This document shows, one piece after another, positions 48,377 through 57,493 of a DNA stretch of 64,000 nt. How positions within the stretch are numbered: the stretch's first letter is position 1; each line of letters opens with the position of its first letter. Source of the DNA: Methylobacterium thuringiense (GTDB taxonomy: Bacteria; Pseudomonadota; Alphaproteobacteria; Rhizobiales; Beijerinckiaceae); assembly GCF_022179645.1 (NCBI RefSeq), contig NZ_BPRA01000001.1:248001-312000 (forward strand), in the 5' to 3' direction. The notes beneath the pieces were generated by a model that was not told the origin of the DNA, did no database searches, and saw only the letters and a list, made by a program, of their open reading frames with translations. Made by a program: the position numbers and the translations under genes.

Positions 48377-49465
48377 TCAGCTCGCCGGGACCGTGACCGG
48401 CACGTCCGCAGCAGGGACATCCCGGAGTTCGCCGACCGCCCGATGCACCGGCACGGACCCCGCTATCAGCGCGATGTAGTCGAAGGCGCTCCGGTCGCGG
48501 CTCGACATGAGCAGCTGGAAATGCATGCGGAAGAAGTTCCAGCGCCCCAATGCGACGGCACTCGGTTCGATCAGGTCCTCGATGTCGACGCTGCAGATCG
48601 TCGGTCTGTCCGGATTTGGCGCATACATATCCGAAGCCTGCAGTGGATTGCGCAGGTGGATCGAGAGCCAGTCCCAGGGTGCGCGCAGGTCGAGCCAGGC
48701 AATTGCGTCGGCATCGGCGACACGTTGCAGCGAACCACGAATGGCCTCTGCCCGCGCGTCGAGGGCGATCCACGGGATCACGCTGCCCAGCGTCACCAGC
48801 GTCACGGGCGTGCTGCGTCGGCCAAAGAGCGGATCGCGTGCGAGTACGCGATCGAGGGCTTCGAGGGCCAGAAAACTCGACGAGGAATGCCCGATCACGA
48901 CCAGTTCGGACGCCTCGGACTCGGCCGCGTGGATGCGCAGCGCCCAGGCATCGAGGCGCTCGCTCATGGCCGTGGTCCGGTTCGCCGCGTGTTCGTGCGT
49001 GAACGCCGTGTCGTCGACGAGATGTGTCACGTAGAATGGCCGGCCTTTCGTTGCACGCGTGAGCAGGCCGAGGATGCCGTAGGCGGCGGGGACAGTCAGG
49101 GCGAGTTGCAGAATTGGCGGCCCGTCGCCGAGCGGTGAGATCGCGGTCAACCAGGCAGCGAGGGTCACGCTCGCGCCAACCAGCGTGGCGTAGAGCAGGT
49201 GGACGACGAGGATCACCGTCGAGAACTGCCAGGCCTCGCGTCGGAAGGCCTTGAGATAGCCGGTCCGCCAGAGACGCCACCAAAGCGCGGGGATCGCAAT
49301 CAGCCGGTCGACGTTCGATCGCGGGAAGTGGGAACGGACGATGTCGTCCCATCTCAGCAGACTGTAGCCTGTCCGAGTACGAGCGCCATGCTCGACGCTG
49401 TCGATGATCCAATCGAGGCTATGACCGTCGGTCGAGCGGACGGACTTGCCGACCTCGATCGTCAT
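48377..49465 (-). CDS. Alpha/beta-hydrolase-like membrane protein, N-terminus uncertain
   Basis: 362 residues from the first standard start, with two hydrophobic spans (STVILVVHLLYATLVGASVTLAAWL; LQLALTVPAAYGILGLL) and a GHSSSS nucleophile elbow (VVIGHSSSSFLALEALDRV) in the C-terminal half. The in-frame DNA upstream of the ATG encodes RRIFYLPGFDPREPEAYW, typical for the start of such hydrolases, up to a stop near 49597, but contains no ATG, GTG or TTG; only ATT (49594) or CTG (49567) could initiate. So the true protein may be about 396-405 residues with a rare start codon. The substrate is unknown. Not part of an obvious operon. Confidence 0.7.
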   Translation of the reverse strand: MTIEVGKSVRSTDGHSLDWIIDSVEHGARTRTGYSLLRWDDIVRSHFPRSNVDRLIAIPALWWRLWRTGYLKAFRREAWQFSTVILVVHLLYATLVGASVTLAAWLTAISPLGDGPPILQLALTVPAAYGILGLLTRATKGRPFYVTHLVDDTAFTHEHAANRTTAMSERLDAWALRIHAAESEASELVVIGHSSSSFLALEALDRVLARDPLFGRRSTPVTLVTLGSVIPWIALDARAEAIRGSLQRVADADAIAWLDLRAPWDWLSIHLRNPLQASDMYAPNPDRPTICSVDIEDLIEPSAVALGRWNFFRMHFQLLMSSRDRSAFDYIALIAGSVPVHRAVGELRDVPAADVPVTVPAS

Positions 49466-49765
49466 ACCGCGCCGGCTCGCAGTCAGCCTGCTTTCGCGGC
49501 GGAGCAGACCCCAATAGGCTTCCGGCTCGCGAGGATCGAACCCGGGCAGATAGAAGATCCGGCGCAGCTTGGTCGTGTCTTCGGAATCGGAAATGGCTTA
49601 CGCGCTCGATACGGGCGGGCGAGGAATTCGCCAGGCTGACGGAAGAGGCGACCGTCTAGCAGCATTCCTGCCGGCAGAGTCGTGCTATTCCGCAGCCCGC
49701 GATGCACTGGCGTCCATGCCGGGAGACGGCATGGTGGAGCTTGGTCGGCAGCTGAAGAATCATCT

Positions 49766-51622
49766 TCAACCCGGCACGCGTTTGGACGGCGAGTCGGCTA
49801 GAAATTCTACGATGGCCTCGACGAAGCGCTGGCCATACGCCTCGCGCTTGCGCTCGCCGACCCCGTGTACGCTGCGAAGCGCCCAAAGATCGACCGGCTT
49901 GGCCCGGGCCATCTCGATCAGGGTCTTGTCCGGAAACACGATGAAGGCCGCCACGTTCTCGACGCGGGCGATGGTCGCTCGCAGGCCACGCAGATGCTGG
50001 AACAGCGCCTCGTCCGCCTCGCCAAGCTGAAGCGCCTCATCGTCGCGAACGGCCGTACGACGGTTCCTCGGCTCGGCCTTGCGCGGCTCCGGATCGGGCC
50101 TGACCTGGACGGTCTCGCGGCCGAACAGGATCGCCTCGCCCTTCTCGGTCATGGTGAGCCCGCCATAGCCGTCGCCGTTCTCGGCGACCGCGCCTGCGGC
50201 GAAGAGCTGGCGCAGCAGCGCGCGCCACGCGGCGACGGGCTTGTCGGCGCCGACGCCGAAGGTCTTGAGCTGGGCGTGGCCGTTCTTCCGGATCGGCTCG
50301 GATTCCTTGCCGTGCACGACGTCGCAGACATAGGCCGCGCCGAAGCGCTGGCCGGTGCGCACGATCGCCGACAGCAGCTTCTGCGCTTCGACGGTTCCGT
50401 CGATCAGTGAGACGCCGCCACGGCAGAGATCGCAGCGACCGCAGGCCTCGCTCGTTTCGCCGAAATACGAGAGCAGCGATTGGCGCCGACAGGCCGCGCC
50501 CTCGCAGAGCGAGATCATCGCCTCGAGCTTGCGCCGCTCGACACGGCGGCGCTCGTCCGGCACCTCCTTCTCGTCGATCTGGCGGCGGCGCAGCGACATG
50601 TCGTCGAGACCGTAGAGCGTCAGCGTATCGGCCGGCAGCCCGTCGCGGCCGGCGCGGCCGATCTCCTGATAGTAGCCCTCGACGTTGGTCGGCATGTCGG
50701 CATGGCAGACGAAGCGCACGTCCGGCTTGTTGATGCCCATGCCGAAGGCCACCGTCGCCGTCATGACGACGCCGTCCTCCTGCAGGAAGGTGTCCTGGTT
50801 CCGCATGCGCGTGCCCTGGTCGAGGCCGGCATGGTAGGGGAGGGCGTTGAAGCCGTCGCCTTTCAGGGTGTCTGCAAGCTGTTCCACGCGCTTGCGCGAC
50901 GAGCAGTAGATGATGCCGCTCTCCGCCTTGCGGTTGCGCAGGAAGCGTTCGAGCTGCCGGGTCGGGTTGTCCTTAGCCGCGAAGGTCAGCCGGATGTTCG
51001 GCCGATCGAACGAATGGACGAAGGTCTTGGCCTCGCGTCCCGCCGGAAACAGCCGCTCTGCGATGTCGGTGCGCGTCGCCGCATCGGCCGTGGCCGTAAG
51101 AGCCAGGGTCTGCACGTTGCCGAGGGCCTCGCGGGCGCGGGCGATCTCGCGGTACTCCGGCCGGAAATCGTGGCCCCATTGCGAGACGCAATGCGCCTCG
51201 TCGACCGCAAGGCGCTGCACGCCGGCGCTGCGCAGCGCCTCCATGCAGCCGTCCATCAGCAGGCGTTCCGGCGAGACGAACAGCAACCGCAGCTCGCCCG
51301 AGCGGATCTTGCGCCACGTCTCGCGCGCGGCAGTCTCGGCAATCGTCGAGTTGAGCGTGGCAGCCTCGACGCCGAACCCGACCATCTGCTGCACCTGGTC
51401 GTGCATCAGCGCGATCAGCGGCGAGATCACCACCGTGAGCCCATCGCCCATGAGCGCGGGCAGCTGATAGGTCATCGACTTGCCCGACCCCGTCGGCATC
51501 ACGGCAAAGACATCCGTGCCGTCGAGCACGGCCCCGATCACCTCCGCCTGCCCGGGCCGAAAATCGTCGTAGCCGAAGGTCTTCTTGAGCGCGGCGCGAG
51601 CCTCATCGAGGCGCTGGGTCAT
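49766..51622 (-). CDS. recQ: ATP-dependent DNA helicase RecQ
   Basis: 3'-to-5' helicase of recombination and fork repair. 618 residues from MTQRLDEARAAL; the upstream open frame is not protein-like. Walker A MPTGSGKS, DEAH box VDEAHCVSQWGHDFRPEY, and motifs SFDRPNIRLTF and GRAGRDGLPAD are present, then the zinc-binding RQC region with four cysteines (CEGAACRRQ, CGRCDLC) and a C-terminal HRDC domain (LFQHLRGLRATIARVENV, SVHGVGERKREAYG). Not linked to recF by operon structure; about 470 bases of degenerate DNA separate it from the sulfotransferases. Confidence 0.95.
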   Translation of the reverse strand: MTQRLDEARAALKKTFGYDDFRPGQAEVIGAVLDGTDVFAVMPTGSGKSMTYQLPALMGDGLTVVISPLIALMHDQVQQMVGFGVEAATLNSTIAETAARETWRKIRSGELRLLFVSPERLLMDGCMEALRSAGVQRLAVDEAHCVSQWGHDFRPEYREIARAREALGNVQTLALTATADAATRTDIAERLFPAGREAKTFVHSFDRPNIRLTFAAKDNPTRQLERFLRNRKAESGIIYCSSRKRVEQLADTLKGDGFNALPYHAGLDQGTRMRNQDTFLQEDGVVMTATVAFGMGINKPDVRFVCHADMPTNVEGYYQEIGRAGRDGLPADTLTLYGLDDMSLRRRQIDEKEVPDERRRVERRKLEAMISLCEGAACRRQSLLSYFGETSEACGRCDLCRGGVSLIDGTVEAQKLLSAIVRTGQRFGAAYVCDVVHGKESEPIRKNGHAQLKTFGVGADKPVAAWRALLRQLFAAGAVAENGDGYGGLTMTEKGEAILFGRETVQVRPDPEPRKAEPRNRRTAVRDDEALQLGEADEALFQHLRGLRATIARVENVAAFIVFPDKTLIEMARAKPVDLWALRSVHGVGERKREAYGQRFVEAIVEFLADSPSKRVPG

Positions 51623-51948
51623 GGGTGTCTCGGTGCTAACGAAGAGTATGTCACTGCTGAAGCGGGCGTGTGTAGGCAATACGATGGAACTGTCTACGTA
51701 GGGAGCGCGATATGCCGCTCGACCTCCGGTAGCGACGCTATGTATCCGCTTGCGGACAGCCGGCCCCTGTGGGGCGTGTCTACGAGACCGAGGCGGTTTG
51801 GAGGGCACTCGTCGATAGCCTCAACCACCAGACGATTCTCTGTCGGCAGCCGCACGGCTCTACTGTTGCCGGACCAAATTTCTGCTATTCCCAACACCGG
51901 TTTCGTAGCCGACGGAGCATTCTTCGACAACATCAGCGGCGAGACCTG
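51623..51948. other. Degenerate region between recQ and the vapC remnant
   Basis: About 330 bases with lower coding character than their surroundings. One plus frame ends FFDNISGET with its stop overlapping the vapC-like ATG (TGATG at 51947), as an antitoxin gene would, but I cannot recognise the rest as a VapB; the minus frame SGNSRAVRLP is suggestive of an AbrB-type antitoxin but also weak. It is probably the remains of a toxin-antitoxin locus. Confidence 0.35.
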
Positions 51949-52086
51949 ATGTTCGTTGATGCCTCCGCGATAGTCGCGACCTTGACGGGAGAGGATGGGC
52001 TTATAGCGCCGCTTTAATGTCCGGATACGGCAAAGTTGCTGGCAAACTCTGCGCTCGCTGTGTTCGCGACCCTCGCCGCGGCCTGA
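51949..52086 (+). pseudogene. vapC: Remnant of a VapC-type PIN toxin
   Basis: The ATG at 51949 begins MFVDASAIVATLTGED, the usual start of a VapC PIN-domain RNase with its first metal Asp. The frame then stops at 52018 (GLIAPL). About 40 bases later, another frame reads LLANSALAVFATLAAA, which matches the region about residue 40-60 of VapC proteins. The middle and the rest are missing. So the gene is internally deleted and dead. Confidence 0.65.
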
Positions 52087-52092
52087 CAAAGC

Positions 52093-52869
52093 TCAGAGCG
52101 TCGCAGCCATCGCCTCCACCGGATCGATATGACTCGGATCGCCGTGTTCGGCGATGAACCGCCTGCGCCACTCTCCACTGAGTTCGTCACGCTGAACTTC
52201 AAGGCGCACACGGTCGAGGGCGACACGCGGGCGGGCGACATTCAAAGCGTCCGCCACCTTATCGACCGCGCCTTGCGGATCACTGGAGAGTTCTTCGTAT
52301 GTCACCTCGACCGGGTCGATGCCGGTCCTGGCGAAGTACATGTCCCAACGGGCAGAGCGCTGGCAGGCTTGGGCGAGGTAGGCTCGGGTCAGGTCGGCAT
52401 CATAGCGCCCCTCGCCACTCGGCGTCTGGGTCGAACGGAATTGCTGCGTCTGGGTCGAACGCGCCCATGAAATTGCTTGGCCCAGAAGGTCGCGTCTGCG
52501 CAGGCGGACGAAGTGCAGGTTCGGCAGGGCCTGCGTCAGCTTCAAATGCTGAGAAACGGTGTCGAACAGACCCGGAAACAGTTTCAGCGCATAGATCCCG
52601 TTCTGGGTCGCGCCACTGGTGAGGATACGCTCGATCTGGAGATGCGGATCATCGGGAAAATTTGGATCGTCGATGGCCCGGCGTGCATTCGCGTTGAAGT
52701 ACTCGCGGGGGTGTCCAAGCCGACCCGTGCTGCTCAGGATCTCGCAGAAATAATTACTGCCTGAACGTGGGGCTCCGCAGACCGCGTAACCGCGAGGTAG
52801 AGGGCGGTCCGATGGAGGTCGGGCAGCTTTCCGGCGCAGGCGGCCGAGGAGCTCGACGATCAATGCCAT
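52093..52869 (-). CDS. Stf0 family sulfotransferase, copy 1
   Basis: Transfers sulfate from PAPS, probably to a carbohydrate. 258 residues from MALIVELLGRLRRK. PAPS-binding loop GAPRSGSNYFCEIL (about residues 31-44), REYFNANARRAI, and RLRRRDLLGQAISWARSTQT, typical of the trehalose 2-sulfotransferase (Stf0) family. It overlaps no neighbour and lies 13 bases after the copy 2 stop on the same strand, so the two are probably cotranscribed. Confidence 0.88.
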   Translation of the reverse strand: MALIVELLGRLRRKAARPPSDRPLPRGYAVCGAPRSGSNYFCEILSSTGRLGHPREYFNANARRAIDDPNFPDDPHLQIERILTSGATQNGIYALKLFPGLFDTVSQHLKLTQALPNLHFVRLRRRDLLGQAISWARSTQTQQFRSTQTPSGEGRYDADLTRAYLAQACQRSARWDMYFARTGIDPVEVTYEELSSDPQGAVDKVADALNVARPRVALDRVRLEVQRDELSGEWRRRFIAEHGDPSHIDPVEAMAATL

Positions 52870-52882
52870 GCCATCCCCCTGC

Positions 52883-53626
52883 TCATACCGCAAAGGCATC
52901 CATGCGGTCGGCATCGCCATGTTCGTCTAGGAAACGCGCCCGCCATTGCGCATTGCTGCCATCCCGCTGAACGCGGAAAATCGATCGCTCCAACCGCACC
53001 ATCGGGCGCTCGTCGAGACCGAGAAGGTCTCCAACCCGCGCGGCAGCCGCACTGGGATCTGCCAGAAAATCCTCGTAAGTGATCTCGATGAACGGCAGGC
53101 CGGTGCGTGCGAAGAACATGTCCCAGCGAGCGCCGCGCTGGCAAATCTGGCGCACCCGCAGCGCGATGGCTTCGGCGTCATAGGCCGGTTCGCCACGTAC
53201 AGGATCAGACATGCGGAACTGGTGGGTCTGCGCAGCGCGCACCCAGGAAATCGCCTGCCCGAGCACGTCCCGACGGCGGAAGCGCACGAAACTCAAGCGC
53301 GGCAGCACCTTCGTCCAACGCAGATGCGGTGCCACCAGATCGTGCAGGCCCGGAAAGGTCTTCAGGCCGTAGATCCCGTTCGGCGTACGCCCCATCGTCA
53401 GAATGCGTTCGACCTGCTGATGCCGTCCATCGGGGTAGCTGGGATCGTCGTAGAGGCGGCGCGCGTCGCCGTTGAAGTATTCCTTCGGATATCCGAGCAC
53501 GCCGGTCGTCCCGAGCACGTCGCAGAAGTAATTGCTTCCCGAGCGTGGCAATGTACAGACCGCATAGCCACGAAGCGGCTGTTCCCGCAGGTTTTCGCAG
53601 CCCGGCTGACGAACGGGACCGCTCAT
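52883..53626 (-). CDS. Stf0 family sulfotransferase, copy 2
   Basis: 247 residues, clearly paralogous to copy 1. PAPS loop CTLPRSGSNYFCDVLG, KEYFNGDARRLYDDP and RFRRRDVLGQAISWVRAAQTHQF. It lies upstream of copy 1 in the same operon. Both differ along most of their length, so duplication is not recent. The acceptor is unknown; sulfated glycolipids or trehalose derivatives are possibilities. The pair sits between recQ and recF, an accessory insertion in a conserved neighbourhood. Confidence 0.88.
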   Translation of the reverse strand: MSGPVRQPGCENLREQPLRGYAVCTLPRSGSNYFCDVLGTTGVLGYPKEYFNGDARRLYDDPSYPDGRHQQVERILTMGRTPNGIYGLKTFPGLHDLVAPHLRWTKVLPRLSFVRFRRRDVLGQAISWVRAAQTHQFRMSDPVRGEPAYDAEAIALRVRQICQRGARWDMFFARTGLPFIEITYEDFLADPSAAAARVGDLLGLDERPMVRLERSIFRVQRDGSNAQWRARFLDEHGDADRMDAFAV

Positions 53627-53764
53627 GACCGCCCGACCGGTTCGGGTGGCGGCGATACCTGGTCTGCCGATATTCTTTGTAAGCTCATGGCCGCTGGTGG
53701 GTAGATTCGGCGACGCACAGGGTCAATGGACGATCCTCCCAAGAAAATTGCGCAAAAATCCCGA

Positions 53765-54898
53765 CTAGTTGCCGATCCTCACCACCTCGGTCCGGTGCCC
53801 GACTTCGGCGAATACGGCAGGATCGGCACCGGTCATCCAGACTTGGCCGGGCAGAGCTTCGAGCGCCTCGAACAAGCCCGCGCGGCGGCGCGGGTCGAGA
53901 TGGGCGGCGACTTCGTCGAGGAGTATCAGCGGAGCGATACCGCTCATCGCCTGGACGAGACGGGCATGGGCCAGCACGAGTCCGATCAGCAGGGCTTTCT
54001 GCTCACCGGTGGAAGCCGTAGCCGCCGGCATGTCCTTGGGTCCGTGTCGCACCACGAGATCCGTGGTCTGCGGACCGACAAGCGTCCGGCCAGCCGCGCG
54101 GTCGCGGTGCCGGCTCTGTCGGAGCGCCGCACGGAAGCGGTCCTCCGCCTCCAGAGCCGGCCAGACTGCGACGAGATCGTCGAGGTCCCCTTCGAGCCGC
54201 ACGTTGGCCCAGGGGAAGGGCTGTGCGTCGTCACGCGTCTCGCCAATCAGCCGGTCGAGACGTTCGACGGTTTCACGGCGGGCAAGGGCCACAGCCACCC
54301 CAAGTTCGGCCACCTCACGCTCGACGGCATCGAGCCAACGACCATCGTCCGGGCGTTCGTCCAGAAGCCGGTTTCGGGAGCGCAAGGCCCGCTCCAATGC
54401 TGCGACCCGTCCACCATGGGTCGCGTCGACTGCAAGAACCAGCCTGTCGAGGAAGCGCCGGCGATCACCGGCAGGCCCGCGAAACAAGCCATCGAGATCT
54501 GGCGTCAGCCAGACGATGCGCAGGAATTCCGCGAAGGCGACCGGCGACGAAACGCCTGCGCCGTCGATCCGGCACAGCCGTGTCGGACGCCCGTCGAAGC
54601 CCGGCGGCTCGCAGCCGGTGCCGAGCCTGTGTCCGTCTTCGCGCGAGCCGAGGGTCATCGAGACGGCAAAGCCGCCCGGGCCGCCCGCACGCGCCATCAC
54701 CGTCAGATCGGCCCGGCGCAGGCCACGGCCGGGTGAGAATAGCGACAGGGCCTCGAGCAGGTTGGTCTTGCCCGCACCGTTCTCGCCGACCAGAGCGACG
54801 AAGGGGCGGCCGATCGAAAGGTCGAACTCGGTATGATTACGGAAATCGCGGACGATCAACCGCGAGGGGCGAGCTGAATCGCCCGGCATCGTTTGCAT
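53765..54898 (-). CDS. recF: DNA replication and repair protein RecF
   Basis: SMC-like ATPase that loads RecA at gaps. 377 residues; the start is at MQTMPGDSARPSR, with MPGDS three codons later as an alternative. Walker A is in GENGAGKTNLLEALS, the signature and Walker B in STGEQKALLIGLVLAHA and LLLDEVAAHLD. It follows dnaN by 43 bases on the same strand, the classic dnaN-recF order. Confidence 0.95.
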   Translation of the reverse strand: MQTMPGDSARPSRLIVRDFRNHTEFDLSIGRPFVALVGENGAGKTNLLEALSLFSPGRGLRRADLTVMARAGGPGGFAVSMTLGSREDGHRLGTGCEPPGFDGRPTRLCRIDGAGVSSPVAFAEFLRIVWLTPDLDGLFRGPAGDRRRFLDRLVLAVDATHGGRVAALERALRSRNRLLDERPDDGRWLDAVEREVAELGVAVALARRETVERLDRLIGETRDDAQPFPWANVRLEGDLDDLVAVWPALEAEDRFRAALRQSRHRDRAAGRTLVGPQTTDLVVRHGPKDMPAATASTGEQKALLIGLVLAHARLVQAMSGIAPLILLDEVAAHLDPRRRAGLFEALEALPGQVWMTGADPAVFAEVGHRTEVVRIGN

Positions 54899-54941
54899 GT
54901 CTCGGGATCTATGACCTCAGGCGTGCCGAGGATAGCCCGGT

Positions 54942-56063
54942 TCACACCCGCATCGGCATCAACACGTAGAGCGCAGGCGCGCCCTCGCGGTCCTGGATCA
55001 CCGTGGGCGAGCCCGGATCGGCGAGCCGGAACAGGGCGGTGTCGCCTTCCAACTGACTGGTGATGTCGAGGAGGTACCGGGCGTTGAAGCCGATATCGAG
55101 CCCGGCCGCCTCGTAATCGACGTCGAGTTCTTCGGTGGCCGATCCGGAATCCGGGTTGTTGACCGATAGGGCGAGACGCCCGTCCGTCATCGCCAGCTTC
55201 ACCGCGCGGCCGCGCTCGGACGAGATCGTCGAGACGCGGTCCACTGCGCGCGCGAATTCGTCGCGCTGGACCGTCAGACGCTTGTCGTTCCCGGTCGGGA
55301 TCACCCGCTGATAATCGGGGAAAGTCCCGTCGATGAGCTTCGAAATCAGGGTCACGCCGCTCGCGAAGGAGAGCCGGATCTTGGCCGGCGAAATCTCGAT
55401 GGAGACGCTTTCGCCGCCGTCGTCGACGAGCTTCTGTATCTCCGCTACGGCCTTACGCGGCACGATGATGCCGGGCATGCCGCGGCTGCCTTCGGGCGCG
55501 TCCATCTCGACGCGGGCGAGGCGGTGCCCGTCCGTGGCGACGGCCCGGAGCTTGAGGGCACCCTCGACCTCGATCGTGTGCAGGTAGATGCCGTTGAGGT
55601 AGTAGCGCGTCTCCTCGGTCGAGATCGCGAACTGCGTCTTGTCGATCAACCGCTTGAGATCGAGCGAGGCGATCGAGAAAGCGTGCGGCAGCTCGCCCGC
55701 GGCGAGATCGGGGAAATCGCCCTCGGGAAGGGCGCCGAGGGCGAAGCGGGAGCGGCCGGACCGGATCGTCATCTGCCCGGTCTCTTCGCTCGTCTCAAGC
55801 GAGACCTGGGAGCCGTCGGGCAGCTTGCGTACGATGTCATAGATCACGTGCGCAGGGACCGTGGTCGCGCCGGCATCGGCGACGTCGGCCGGAACGGTCT
55901 CGGTCACCTCGATATCGAGGTCGGTGGCCTTGAGCTGGAGGCCATCTGCAGAGCCGCGCAGGAGCACGTTGGACAGGATCGGAATCGTGTTGCGCCGTTC
56001 GACGACGCGGTGCACGTGGCCGAGCGACCGAAGGAGGGCCGCGCGCTCGACAGTGACTCTCAT
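54942..56063 (-). CDS. dnaN: DNA polymerase III sliding clamp (beta subunit)
   Basis: 373 residues, three repeated clamp domains. N-terminal MRVTVERAALLRSLGHVHRVVERRNTIPILSN-like start, QVSLETSEETGQMTIRSGRSRF, and a C-terminal ...DREGAPALYVLMPMRV, whose last residues are the conserved clamp end. Located between the unknown membrane protein and recF, all on the minus strand downstream of dnaA. Confidence 0.97.
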   Translation of the reverse strand: MRVTVERAALLRSLGHVHRVVERRNTIPILSNVLLRGSADGLQLKATDLDIEVTETVPADVADAGATTVPAHVIYDIVRKLPDGSQVSLETSEETGQMTIRSGRSRFALGALPEGDFPDLAAGELPHAFSIASLDLKRLIDKTQFAISTEETRYYLNGIYLHTIEVEGALKLRAVATDGHRLARVEMDAPEGSRGMPGIIVPRKAVAEIQKLVDDGGESVSIEISPAKIRLSFASGVTLISKLIDGTFPDYQRVIPTGNDKRLTVQRDEFARAVDRVSTISSERGRAVKLAMTDGRLALSVNNPDSGSATEELDVDYEAAGLDIGFNARYLLDITSQLEGDTALFRLADPGSPTVIQDREGAPALYVLMPMRV

Positions 56064-56228
56064 CGGGAAAACTCTGAACTTCGGAGAACGCCTGCCGCCG
56101 CTGGAGATGCGGGATCAGGGCAAACAGCTTGGCGAAGCCGTAAGCTCAAGGCAAGAGAGACGCGACGACCTTCCCGCCCGGATTGGCTGCGGCGGCCGGC
56201 GGGCCGAGTACCGAGGCCCACGCTTGAG

Positions 56229-57254
56229 CTACCGCGCGCTCACCAGGAAATCCCAGTTCGGCCCCTGGGCGTTTTCGGAATTCGGATCCTCGTGCAGCCG
56301 GGCGGTTCCCCAGCGCATCTCGTAGCGACCGAGCGCGTGTGAGCGGCCTGCGAGCTTCGTATGCGCATCGTCGGTGGGCGGCTGGGCGGGGCTGGGCGGT
56401 ACGCCTGCCGTCTCGGACACGATTGCTTTCGGAAACGGCTGCCGAGGTTTGGCGATGCGGTGCCGAAGCGCAGCATCGCGTGCCATGACGCGCTCGCTCG
56501 CGGACGGGCCGATCATCGCCGCGAGATCAGGAGACGGCGGCGCGACGAAAGCTTCGGGCGGTGGAAGGAGCGGTATGGAAGCCGGCGGCGACGCCGACGA
56601 CGCGATCTGGATCGGCGGCAAGGCGACGCCGATCACCGCTTCAACCGGCAAGGTATGTCGAACCAGGTGGACCGGCTCCGGCACGGCATGAGCCGAGACG
56701 TCCGTGTGCGAGATGCGGCCGAGCGCCAGCAGCCCAGCCGCAACGACCGAAGCCGCGGTCGCCCAGCGAACGAACGACGGCCGGGCGTGCCGGGATCGCG
56801 ACCGCGTTGAGTCGGCTTGCGGAGGCATTGTCGGCTCGGCGAAACGGAAGGGCTCCGACTCCGCGGGAGCGGCAGGCGCGGCAATCGCCTGCGTCGAGGC
56901 CTTGCAGGGCTCGTCGAGATCGTCCGACGGATCGGCGTCGGGAGGTGCGGAAACCACCACAGCGGTCACCGTCTCCAGGTCGCGCTCCGGTCCTGCAATC
57001 GAGACAGCGGCAGGAATCTGCACGGCAGCGCTCACGGCATAACCCGCTGCCGAGGTCGGTTCGAGCAGATCGGCGACCGGAGGTGCGGCTGTCATCGCGA
57101 TCGGCGTCGCATTCCGCCGGCGTTTGCCCTGCAGATTCGGCTGCGAGGTCGCCCCGTGCTTGGCGCGACTCGATTTGCGCCGTTTCCCATGTGGCGACGC
57201 CCCGGCGCCGATGTCGTGACGTGCTCGACCGGCGTCGCTGCTCTGTTTCCGCAT
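56229..57254 (-). CDS. Hypothetical membrane protein between dnaA and dnaN
   Basis: 341 residues from MRKQSSDAGRARHD. A long basic, low-complexity N-terminus (GKRRKSSRAKHG, Pro/Ala-rich segments) leads to one hydrophobic segment (FVRWATAASVVAAGLLALGRI, about residue 165-186), then a Pro/Ala/Ser-rich C-terminal half ending in WDFLVSAR. It is probably a bitopic membrane protein with its N-terminus inside. I know no family. In many alphaproteobacteria dnaA and dnaN are adjacent, so this insertion is noteworthy. The 165 bases before dnaN hold nothing obvious. Confidence 0.6.
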   Translation of the reverse strand: MRKQSSDAGRARHDIGAGASPHGKRRKSSRAKHGATSQPNLQGKRRRNATPIAMTAAPPVADLLEPTSAAGYAVSAAVQIPAAVSIAGPERDLETVTAVVVSAPPDADPSDDLDEPCKASTQAIAAPAAPAESEPFRFAEPTMPPQADSTRSRSRHARPSFVRWATAASVVAAGLLALGRISHTDVSAHAVPEPVHLVRHTLPVEAVIGVALPPIQIASSASPPASIPLLPPPEAFVAPPSPDLAAMIGPSASERVMARDAALRHRIAKPRQPFPKAIVSETAGVPPSPAQPPTDDAHTKLAGRSHALGRYEMRWGTARLHEDPNSENAQGPNWDFLVSAR

Positions 57255-57493
57255 CGCCCTGCAGTCTCCAATGCACGCGCACGGAACCGCGACTGAAAAC
57301 AATCGGGCGGCATGCACAGACACGACCTGTGATTGAAAAATCGGGCGGAAAGTCGGCGTGGAAACTACTTGTTAACACTCTCCGTGCGGTACGCCGCATC
57401 ACGCTGCAGTACGATCTGAAAACAGCTTGAGCGCACGAGACACCCATCCCGTGCGCTCAAGCAGGCCCAACCTTGGCTCTGCGAGTGTCGTGT

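Noticed and set aside
46332-48479. 715-residue plus-strand open frame across purL
   Set aside because: Antisense of purL; composition is Asp/Val/His/Arg-rich without domain features.
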